Source: Colletes latitarsis (taxonomy: Eukaryota; Arthropoda; Insecta; Hymenoptera; Colletidae). Taken from it: 64,000 nt of DNA. The notes under the pieces were generated by a model. That model ran no database searches. It saw nothing but the letters and a program-made list of their open reading frames with translations, and was not told where the DNA came from. Below, one piece after another: positions 39,442 to 48,860 of the stretch (positions are counted from its first letter, which is position 1; each line of letters opens with the position of its first letter). The DNA is taken from contig NW_027488379.1 in NCBI RefSeq assembly GCF_051014445.1, positions 3,286,001 to 3,350,000 of the forward strand. Direction: 5' to 3'. Both the position numbers and the translations under genes were made by a program.

Positions 39442-40782
39442 TGGATCGAGTATCCGGGCCGGGATGGTGATATGCGGAGGGAGGTGTACTGCGGTGTTCC
39501 GCAGGGGTCGGTCCTCGGGCCACTCCTGTGGAACATCGCGTACGACTCGGTGTTGCGGGCCGGCCTCCCCGACGGCGTCAGCACGGTGTGTTATGCGGAT
39601 GACACACTGGTGCTGGCCGTCGGGGCGCACTGGGGGAGGGCCATGCGTCGCGCGGAGGAGGGGTCGCAACGCGTCGTCGACCGGATCAGGGGGATGGGGA
39701 TGACGGTGGCGGTCCACAAGACCGAGGTGATTGCGTTTCATTCACCTCGGCAGGATCCGCCACCTCCTCTGATTCGGGTGGGTGGGGCTGACATCGAGGT
39801 GAAGCCCCAGATCAGGTATCTAGGACTGATCCTCGATAGCCACTGGCGTTTCGAGAAGCATTTCCGCTGCCTGGTCCCCCGGTTGGAAAGGATGGTTGCG
39901 GCTCTGGGCCGGATCCTGCCCAACCTGGGGGGCCCGGCGGGCCGAGTTCGTCGCCTCTATGTGGCAATGGTCCAGTCGGTGGCCCTATACGGGGCCCCCG
40001 TCTGGGCGGAGGACCTGGCTGCCTCCCGGCGCAGCATGACTATGCTGCGTCGGGTGCAGAGGCGCATGGCGCTCAGGGTCGTCCGCGGGTATCGGACCAT
40101 GTCACATGAGGCGGCGACGGTTCTAGCGGGGATGCCGCCCATGGACCTGCTCGCGCGGTCGCACGCGGTGATGTACCGGCACCGCGTCGACCGTCGCGCG
40201 GGGGTGGGGGCGGTCCCGGGCGGGCAGGAACCTGCTTGGGGCGATTTGAAGCGCCAGGCCCGGCAGTCCGTGTTGCTCGCGTGGCAGGAGCGGCTGGCTC
40301 TGCCAACCGCGGGGCACCGGACTGTCGGGGCTGTTCGGCCACTCCTGAAGGAGTGGCTGGACAGAGGCCATGGCAGCCTCACCTACCGGCTGGCACAGGT
40401 ATTTTCCGGGCATGGCAGCTTCGGAAGATGCCTGTGCCGGATAGGGAAGGAGCCGACGGCGCGTTGCTGCCACTGCGACGCTGAGCAGGACACGGCGGAT
40501 CATACCCTGGAGGTATGCCCCGCGTGGGAGGGGGAGCGCCGTGTCCTGGTCGGCGTCGTCGGGCGGGATGTCTCGCTGCCGGGCGTGGTGCGCGCCATGC
40601 TCGGCAGCGAGGAGAAGTGGAGGGCCGTGGCCTCCTTCTGCGAGAACGTAATGTTGCAGAAGGAGGCCGCGGGGAGGGAGCGCGAGCTTCAACGGCGTGC
40701 TGAAGCGCGCGCTCGTGCGGTGGCCCGAGGTCGTCGCCCAGTCGCGAGGCGTCGCGGGCGGCCGCCTCGGCGTGGCGGATGA
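39442..40782 (+). pseudogene. Retrotransposon ORF2 fragment: reverse transcriptase C-terminal part
   Basis: An uninterrupted 446-residue reading frame begins at the truncation point and ends in TGA at 40780-40782. It is a remnant: the first residues (WIEYPGRDGD) already lie inside the RT domain, and the Met at 39472 is internal. Visible landmarks are the RT motif GVPQGSVLGPLLWN at residues 18-31, the catalytic YADDT at 51-55 with the two metal-binding Asp at 53-54, KTE near 93, the YLGLILD motif at 126-132, LYGAPVWAE at 182-190 (thumb or connection region), and a zinc knuckle C342-x2-C345-x8-H354-x4-C359 followed by PAW. The last 30 residues are strongly Arg-rich. R1-clade ORF2 proteins are normally about 1,000 residues, with an AP-like endonuclease at the N-terminus; that half and the early RT motifs are absent. 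The complete parental protein would copy element RNA at a nicked target. This copy can make no functional protein, but the lack of stops or frameshifts implies recent insertion. Confidence 0.92.
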
Positions 40783-41297
40783 CCTAGGCTGGGAGGGGGG
40801 TCCTGAGGGGACCCTCCTCCCGCCAGGCGGCGCCGGGTCGGACCGGTTGGGGGTAGGAGTGCCTTCCCCTACCGGTCCGACGCAAGGGGAGGCACCCTCG
40901 GCGGTCTGGTGCGGCCATGAACGCCCGGCCGCCGAGGGATGGAAACGGGGTCGCGGGCGGTTGCGAGTTGGGGCTCGCAGCCGCCACTAAACGCGGCCCC
41001 GGGACGGATAGCGGCGGGATGGAGTGGCCACGTCCCGCCGCTATGAGGCAGTGTGTCTACTGGGGGGACCGATTGTCCCCCCGGGGGATGGGCGCGAAAG
41101 CGCGGGCACGGGGAGGATACCGGAAGAATGCTTCGAGCGATTCCCGGTATCCTCCCAAAGCGTGCCGAAGGGTCACCGTGGGGTTTTTAGTGGGTAGGTC
41201 CCGCGCCCGTCATTCTACGGGCGCGGGGAATCCCACACCACCCTCCCGCCTCTCCCCAAAGAGGTGGGAGGGAGTCTTTCGAAGATTTTCCCCACGA

Positions 41298-41298
<1 letters not shown>
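40783..41298 (+). other. Retrotransposon 3' UTR: chain of stable inverted repeats
   Basis: The 516 bp between the ORF2 stop and the A tract have no convincing reading frame but are packed with inverted repeats, nearly end to end. They are 40791-40821 (13 bp stem, one G-U), 40837-40881 (11 bp outer stem plus inner G-run/C-run pairing), 40895-40938 (10 bp), 40956-40985 (12 bp, one G-U), 41008-41044 (12 bp perfect), 41062-41082 (8 bp), 41092-41103 (4 bp with a GAAA loop), 41111-41156 (13 bp perfect), 41200-41227 (11 bp perfect) and 41241-41272 (13 bp, one G-U). Each would fold as a GC-rich hairpin in element RNA. In this class of element the 3' UTR is what the reverse transcriptase recognises, so a recognition or stability role is plausible but is inference. 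Confidence 0.85.

Positions 41299-41337
<39 letters not shown>
41299..41337 (+). other. Poly(A) tail of the retrotransposon
   Basis: An uninterrupted run of 39 As follows CCCCACGAC and directly precedes the right target-site duplication; the last two As may belong to the duplication. No standard AATAAA signal is present just upstream. A pure A tract of this length with no substitutions fits a young insertion. Its exact length may be affected by sequencing error in the homopolymer. Confidence 0.93.
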
Positions 41338-41340
<3 letters not shown>

Positions 41341-41350
41341 AGGTCTGGGA
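41336..41350 (+). repeat. Target-site duplication, right copy
   Basis: GTTAGGTCTGGGA (41338-41350), preceded by AA from the A tract, matches 39426-39440 exactly. The interrupted B monomer then resumes with TAGGTCTGGGATTTGCCCTC. Confidence 0.93.
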
Positions 41351-42179
41351 TAGGTCTGGGATTTGCCCTCATCAGGCTCATACTTTCGCGTTTTTCACAT
41401 ACTTGTTAAACAGATCCTGGATTTTCTGGTTTGGATCACGCAGTAATGTGGTACCACACTGAAACGGTTCACTAAACCTGGTTTCGATCAATATCTTTGA
41501 GGATAACTCATGCTAGGTCTAGGTTAGGCCTGGGATTTGCCCCCATCAGACACATACTTTCGCATATTTCTCATACTTCATGGCTAGATACTGGGCTATT
41601 TATGGATTGGGTCTCGTAGTAATGTGGCACCACACTGAAACAGTCCATTAAACCTGGCTTCGATCAATATTTTTGAGGATAACGCATGTTAGGTCTAGGT
41701 TAGGCCTGGGATTTGCCCTCATCAGGGTCATACTTTCGCAGTTTTACATGCATGTTGACCTGATCGAGGGTTTTTTCTGCTTTGGATCACGTAGTAAAGT
41801 GGTACCACAACTAAGACAGTCAATTAAACCTGGTTTCCATCAATATTTTAGAGGACAACGGATGTTAGGTCTAGGTTAGGCCTGGGATTTGCCCTCATCA
41901 GGGTCATACTTTCGCATTCTTCACATACTTGTTGAACGGATCCTGTGTTCTTTCTGGTTCGGATCACGTAGTGATGTGGTACCACACTGAAACATTCAAT
42001 TAAACCTGGTCTTGATAAATATTTTAGAGGATAACGCATGCTAGGTCTAGGTGAGACCTGGGATTTGCCCTCATCAGACTCATACTTTCGCACACTTCAC
42101 ATACTCGTTGACAAGATCCTGGGTTTTTTTCTGGTGTGGATCACGTAGTAATGTGGTACCACACTGAAACGGTTCACTA

Positions 42180-43575
42180 AACCTGGTTTCGATCGATATC
42201 TTTGAGGATAACGCATGTTAGGTCTGGGATAGGTCTAGGATTTGCCCTCATCAGACCCATACTTTCGCATATTTCTCATACTTCATGGCTAGATCCTGGG
42301 CTATTTCTGGATAGCATCACGTAGTAATGTAGTACCACACTGAAACAGTCAATTAAACCTGGTTTCAATCAATATTTTAGCGGATAACGCAAGTTATGTC
42401 TAGGATAGGTCTGGGATATGCCCTCATCAGGCTCATACTTTCGCGTTTTTCACATACTTGTTGAACAGATCCAGGGTTTTTTCTGATTCGGATCACGTAG
42501 TAATGTGGTACCACACTGAAACAGTCCATTAAACCTGGTCTCGATAAATATCTTTGAGGATAACGCATGTTAGGTCTGGGTTAGGTCTAGGATTTGCCCT
42601 CATCAGGCTCATACTTTTGCATATTTCTCATACTTCATGGCTAGATCCTGGGCTATTTCTGGACTGCATCACGTGGTAATGTAGTACCACACTGAAACAG
42701 TCAATTAAACCTGGTTTCCATCAATATTTTAGAGGATAACGCACGTTATGTCTAGGTTAGGCCTGGGATCGCCCTCATCAGGCTCATACTTTCAAATATT
42801 TCTAATACTTTATGGCTAGATCCTGGGCTCTTTCTGGATTGGATCACGTATTAATGTTGTACCACACTGAAACAGTCCATTAAACCTGGTTTCGATCAAT
42901 ATTTTTGAGGATAACACATGTTAGGTCTAGGTTAGGTCTGGGATTTGCTCTCATCAGGCTCATACTTTCGCATATTTCTAATACTTCATGGCTAGATCCT
43001 GGGCTCTTTCTGGATTGGATCAAGTATTAATGTAGTACCACACTGAAACATTCAATGAAACCTGGTCTGGATAAATATTTTAGAGGATAACGCATCTTAG
43101 GTCTGTGTTAGGTCTAAGATTTGCTCTCATCAGGCTCATTCTTTCGCATATCTCTCATACTTGATGGCTAGATCCTGGGCTTTTTCTGGATTGCATCACG
43201 TAGTAATGAAGTACCACACTGAAACAGTCAATTAAACCTGGTTGCGAATAATATTTTAGAGGATAACGCTGGTTATGACTGGGATAGCTGTGGTATTTGC
43301 AATCATCTGGCTCATACTTTCGCATTCTTCGCATACTTCTTTGACAGATTCTGGGTTTTTTCTGGTTTGGATCCCGTAGTAATGTGGTACCACACTGAAA
43401 CAGTCAATTAAACCTGGTTACGATTAATATTTTAGAGGATAACGCAAGTTAGGTCTGGGATAGGTCTGGGATTCGTCCTCATCAGGCTCATACTTTCGCA
43501 CACTTCACATACTCGTTTAACAGATCCTGGGTTTTTTCTGGTTTGGTTCACGTAGTAATGTGGTACCACACTGAA
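42180..43575 (+). repeat. Segment duplicated at 45523-46745 (first copy)
   Basis: GATCGATATCTTTGAGG at 42191 recurs at 45534 (offset 3,343 bp, 19 monomers). Further right, TTTCAAATATTTCTAATAC at about 42790 recurs at about 45958 (offset 3,168 bp, 18 monomers). The second copy has therefore lost exactly one monomer between these points. Confidence 0.8.
43238..43440 (+). repeat. A-like monomer island within family B
   Basis: A single monomer with A-family features, GGTTGCGAATAATATT, GATAACGCTGGTTATG, TATTTGCAATCATCTGG and TTTGGATCCCGTAG, lies in otherwise B-type array. It most resembles the A1 monomer near 8448-8520, which shares the unusual GCGAATAATATT and GATAACGCTGGTTA. It recurs at about 46406-46608 and, from its middle onward, at 55588-55769. 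Confidence 0.8.
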
Positions 43576-46500
43576 ACATTCAATTAAACCTGGTCTTGAT
43601 CAATATTTTAGAGGATAACGCATGTTAGGTTTGGGTTAGGTCTAGGATTTGCCCTCATCAGGCTCATACTTTCGCATATTTCTCATACTTCATGGCTAGA
43701 TCCTGGGCTATTTCTGGATTGGATCACGTAGTAATGTGGTACCACACTGAAACATTCAATGAAACCTGGTCTGGATAAATATTTTAGAGGATAACGCATC
43801 TTAGGTCTGTGTTAGGTCTAAGATTTGGTCTCATCAGGCTCATTCTTTCGCATATCTCTCATACTTGATGGCTAGATCCTGGGCTTTTTCTGGATTGCAT
43901 CACGTAGTAATGAAGTACAACACTGAAACAGTCAATTAAACCTGGTTTCGATTAATATTTTAGAGAATAATTCATGTTAGGTCTAGGTTAGGCCTGGGAT
44001 TTGCCCTCATCGGGGTCATACTTTCGCAGTTCTAACATACATGTTGACCTGATCGAGGGTTTTTTCTGCTTTGGATCACGTAGTAAAGTGGTACCACACT
44101 GAAACAGTCCACTAAACCTGGTTTGGATCAATATTTTAGAGGATAATGCATGTTAGGTCTAGGTTAGCCCAGAAATTTTCACTCATCAGACTCATACTTT
44201 CGCATTCTTCAGATACTTGTTGAACAGATCCTGGGTTTTTTCTGGTATGGATCACGTAGTAATGTGGTACCACACTGAAACATTCAGTTAAACCTGGTCT
44301 TGATAAATATTTTTGAGGATAACGCATGTTAGGTCAGGGTTAGGTCTAGGATTTGCCCTCATCAGGCTCATACTTTCGCATATTTCTCATACGTCATGGC
44401 TAGATCCTGGGCTATTTCTGGATTGGATCACGTAGTAATGTGGTACCACACTGAAACAGTCAATTAAACCTGGGTTACCATCAATATTTTAGAGGACAAC
44501 GCAAGTTAGGTCTGGCACAGGTCTGGGATTTGCCCTCATCAGGGTCACACTTTCGCTTTTTTCACATACTTGTTAAACAGATCCTGGATTTTCTGGTTTG
44601 GATAACGCAGTAATGTGGTACCACACTGAAACGGTCCACCAAACCTGGTTTCGATCAATATTTTTGAGGATAACGCATGTTAGGTCTGGGTAAGGTCTAG
44701 GATTTGCCCTCTTCAGGCTCATACTTTCGCATATTTCTAATACTTAATGGCTAGATCCTGGGCTCTTTCTGGATTGTATCGCGTAGTAATGTGGTACCAC
44801 ACTGAAACAGTCCATTAAACCTGGTTTCGATCAATATTTTTGAGGATAACACATGTTAGGTCTAGGTTAGGTCTGGGATTTGCTCTCATCAGGCTCATTC
44901 TTTCACATATTTCTCATACTTGATGGCTAGATCCTGAGCTTTTTCTGGATTGGATCACGTAGTAATATAGAACCACACTGAAACAGTCAATTAACTCTGG
45001 TTTCGATCACTATTATAGAGGATAACGCATGTTAGGTCTGGGATAGGTCTGGGATTTTCTTTCATCAGACTCATACTTTCGCAATCCTCTCATACTTGTT
45101 GAACGGATCCTGTGTTCTTTCTGGTTTGGATCACGTAGTGATGTGGTACCACACTGAAACATTCAATTAAACCTGGTCTTGATAAATATTTTAGAGGATA
45201 ACGCATGCTAGGTCTAGGTGAGACCTGGGATTTGCCCTCATCAGGGTCATACTTTCGCAGTTTTAACATACATGTTGACCTGATCGAGGGTTTTTCCTGC
45301 TTTGGATCACGTACTAAAGTGGTACCACACTGAAACAGTCCATTAAACCTGGTTTCGATCAATATTTTAGAGGATAACGCAATTTAGGTCTGGGATAGGT
45401 CTGGGGATTTGCCCTCATCAGGGTCATACTTTCGCGCTTTCACATACTTGTTGAACAGATACTGGGTTTTTTTCTGGTTTGGATCACGTAGTAATGTGGT
45501 ACCACACTGAAACAGTCGATTAAACCTGGTTTCGATCGATATCTTTGAGGATAATGCATGTTAGGTCTGGGATAGGTCTAGGATTTGCCCTCATCAGACC
45601 CATACTTTCGCATATTTCTCATACTTCATGGCTAGATCCTGGGCTATTTCTGGATTGCATCACGTAGTAATGTAGTACCACACTGAAACAGTCAATTAAA
45701 CCTGGTTTCCATCAATATTTTAGCGGATAACGCAAGTTATGTCTAGGATAGGTCTGGGATATGCCCTCATCAGGCTCATACTTTCGCGTTTTTCACATAC
45801 TTGTTGAACAGATCCAGGGTTTTTTCTGATTCGGATCACGTAGTAATGTGGTACCACACTGAAACAGTCCATTAAACCTGGTCTCGATAAATATCTTTGA
45901 GGATAACGCATGTTATGTCTAGGTTAGGCCTGGGATTTGCCCTCATCAGGCTCATACTTTCAAATATTTCTAATACTTTATGGCGAGATCCTGGGCTCTT
46001 TCTGGATTGGATCACGTATTAATGTTGTACCACACTGAAACAGTCCATTAAACCTGGTTTCGATCAATATTTTTGAGGATAACACATGTTAGGTCTAGGT
46101 TAGGTCTGGGATTTGCTCTCATCAGGCTCATACTTTCGCATATTTCTAATACTTCATGGCTAGATCCTGGGCTCTTTCTGGATTGGATCAAGTATTAATG
46201 TAGTACCACACTGAAACATTCAATGAAACCTGGTCTGGATAAATATTTTGGAGGATAACGCATCTTAGGTCTGTGTTAGGTCTAAGATTTGCTCTCATCA
46301 GGCTCATTCTTTCGCATATCTCTCATACTTGATGGCTAGATCCTGGGCTTTTTCTGGATTGCATCACGTAGTAATGAAGTACCACACTGAAACAGTCAAT
46401 TAAACCTGGTTGCGAATAATATTTTAGAGGATAACGCTGGTTATGACTGGGATAGCTGTGGTATTTGCAATCATCTGGCTCATACTTTCGCATTTTTCGT

Positions 46501-46744
46501 ATACTTGTTTGACAGATTCTGGGTTTTTTCTGGTTTGGATCCCGTAGTAATGTGGTACCACACTGAAACAGTCAATTAAACCTGGTTACGATTAATATTT
46601 TAGAGGATAACGCAAGTTAGGTCTGGGATAGGTCTGGGATTCGCCCTCATCAGGCTCATACTTTCGCACACTTCACATACTCCTTTAACAGATCCTGGGT
46701 TTTTTTTCTGGTTTGGTTCACGTAGTAATGTGGTACCACACTGA

Positions 46745-47450
46745 AACATTCAATGAAACCTGGTTTGGATTAATATTTTAGAGGATAACGCATCTTAGGT
46801 CTGTGTTAGGTCTAAGATTTGCTCTCATCAGGCTCATTCTTTCGCATATCTCTCATACCTCATGGCTAGATCCTGGGCTATTTCTGGATTGGATCACGTA
46901 GTAATGTGGTACCACACTGAAACATTCAATGAAACCTGGTCTGGATTAATATTTTAGAGGATAACGCATGTTAGGTTTGGGTTAGGTCTAGGATTTGCCC
47001 TCATCAGGCTCATACTTTCGCATATTTCTCATACTTCATGGCTAGATCCTGGGCTATTTCTGGATTGGATCACGTAGTACTGTGGTACCACACTGAAACA
47101 TTCAATGAAACCTGGTCTGGATTAATATTTTAGAGGATAACGCATCTTAGGTCTGTGTTAGGTCTAAGATTTGCTCTCATCAGGCTCATTCTTTCGCATA
47201 TCTCTCATACCTCATGGCTAGATCCTGGGCTATTTCTGGATTGGATCACGTAGTAATGTGGTACCACACTGAAACAGTCAATTAAACCTGGTTTCGATCA
47301 ATATTTTAGAGGATAACGCATGTTAGGTCTAGGTTAGGCCTGGGATTTTCACTCATCAGACTCATACTTTCGCATTCTTCACATACTTGTTGAACGGATC
47401 CTGGGTTTTTTCTGGTTTGGATCACGTAGTAATGTGGTACCGCACTGAAA
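46745..47450 (+). repeat. B-family dimer tandem (~352 bp)
   Basis: The variant GCATCTTAGGTCTGTGTTAGG with CATATCTCTCATACCTCATG occurs at about 46790 and 47142. It alternates with a monomer carrying GCATGTTAGGTTTGGG, giving a 352-bp dimer. The pair is also present 9,161 bp downstream. Confidence 0.75.
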
Positions 47451-48860
47451 CAGTCAATTAAACCTGGTTTCGATCAATATTTTAGAGGATAACGCAAGTT
47501 AGGTCTGGGATAGGTCTGGGATTTGCCCTCATCAGGCTCATACTTTCGCGTTTTTCACATACTTGTTGAACAGATCCTGGGTTTTTTTCTGGTTTGGATC
47601 ACGTAGTTGTGTGGTACCACACCGAAACTGTCCATTTAACCTGGGTTCGATCAATATTTTTGAGGATAACGCATGTTAGATCTAGGTTAGGCCGAGGATT
47701 TTCACTCATCAGACTCATACTTTCGCATTCATCACATACTTGTTGAACGGATCCTGGGCTTTTTCTGGATTGCATCACGTAGTAATGATGTACAACACTG
47801 AAACAGTCAATTAAACCTGGTTTCCATCAATATCTTAGAGGACAACGCAAGTTAGGTCTGGGAAAGGTCTGGGATTTGCCCTCATCAGGGTCATACTTTC
47901 GCAGTTTTAACATACACGTTGACCTGATCGAGGGTTTTTTCTGCTTTGCATCACGTAGTAAAGTGGTACCACGCTGAAACAGTCAATTAAACCTGGTTTC
48001 GATTAATATTTTAGAGGATAACGCAAGTTAGGTCTGGGTTAGGTCTGGGATTTGCCCTCATCAGACTCAAACTTTCGCACACTTCACATACTCGTTGAAC
48101 AGATCCTGGGTTTTTTCTGGTTTGGATCACGTAGTAATGTGGGACCACACCGAAACAATCAATTAAACCTGGTCTTGATAAATATTTTAGAGGATAACGC
48201 ATGTTAGGTCTGGGTTAGGTCTAGGATTTGCCCTCGTCAGGCTCATACTTTCGCATATTTCCCATACTGCATGGCTAGATCATGGGCTATTTCTGGATTG
48301 GATCACGTAGTAATGTGGTACCACAACGAAACAGTCAATTAAACCTGGTTTCGATCAATATTTTAGAGGATAACGCAAGTTAGGTCTGGGATAGGTCTGG
48401 GATTTGCCCACATCAGGCTCATACTTTCGCGTTTTTCACATACTTGTTGAAGAGATCCTGGGTTTTTTTCTGGTTTGGATCACGTAGTAGTGTGGTACCA
48501 CACTGAAACAGTAAATTAAACCTGGTTTCGATCAATATTTTAGAGAATAATTCATGTTATGTCTGGGTTAAGTCTGGGACTTGTCCTCATCAGGGTCATT
48601 CTTTCGCATATTTCTCATACTTGATGGCTAGATCCTGGGCTTTTCCTGGATTGCATCACGTAGTAATGAAGTACAACACTGAAACAGTCAATTAAACATG
48701 GTTTCCATCAATATTTTGGAGGACAACGCATGTTAGGTCTAGGTTAGGTCTGGGACTTGTCCTCATCAGGGTCATACTTTCGCAGTTTTAACATACATGT
48801 TGAACAGATCCTGGGTTATTTTCTGGTTTGGATCACATAGTAATGTGGTACCACACTGAA

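Larger units (their letters stand above)
39441..41337 (+). mobile_element. 5'-truncated R1-clade-like non-LTR retrotransposon
   Basis: The 1,897-bp insertion consists of the 3' end of a non-LTR (LINE-type) retrotransposon: the C-terminal part of the reverse transcriptase ORF, a 3' UTR of about 516 bp and a terminal A tract. It is flanked by a perfect 13-15 bp target-site duplication, the expected product of target-primed reverse transcription with premature 5' termination. Base composition is visibly GC-rich, unlike the AT-leaning satellite. The order RT, then CCHC knuckle, then basic C-terminus, with no RNase H-like stretch, and the CxxC(8)H(4)C pattern followed by PxW fit the R1 clade (R1, TRAS, SART, RT, Waldo relatives). 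The endonuclease and ORF1 are missing, so the family and its target specificity cannot be decided from this copy. No other copy is in the window. Confidence 0.92.
41351..46417 (+). repeat. Diverged satellite B stretch right of the insertion
   Basis: About 29 family B monomers, more different from B1-B3 than those are from each other. Recurring private variants include ATTTCTAATACTT, GATCAAGTATTAATGTAG and GGATAGCATCACG or GGATTGCATCACG. One A-like monomer lies at about 43238-43440. A duplicated segment with an offset of 3,343 or 3,168 bp spans its centre (42180-43575 against 45523-46745). There are no genes or unique sequence here. Confidence 0.88.

Noticed and set aside
39412..40987. Antisense and alternative-frame open frames over the retrotransposon fragment (for example 40123-40692 on the minus strand)
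   Set aside because: They are shadows of a GC-rich coding sequence. The plus-strand frame 39442-40782 carries all RT motifs, and the others have none.
39441..41337. R2-type or 28S rDNA-specific insertion
   Set aside because: The flanks are satellite, not rDNA, and there is a 13-15 bp duplication. The lack of an endonuclease region in this copy prevents assignment to a specific named family.
40917..41342. Open frame ending in a poly-lysine run over the 3' UTR
   Set aside because: The lysines are the A tract, and the rest lies over hairpins of the 3' UTR. No domain is visible.
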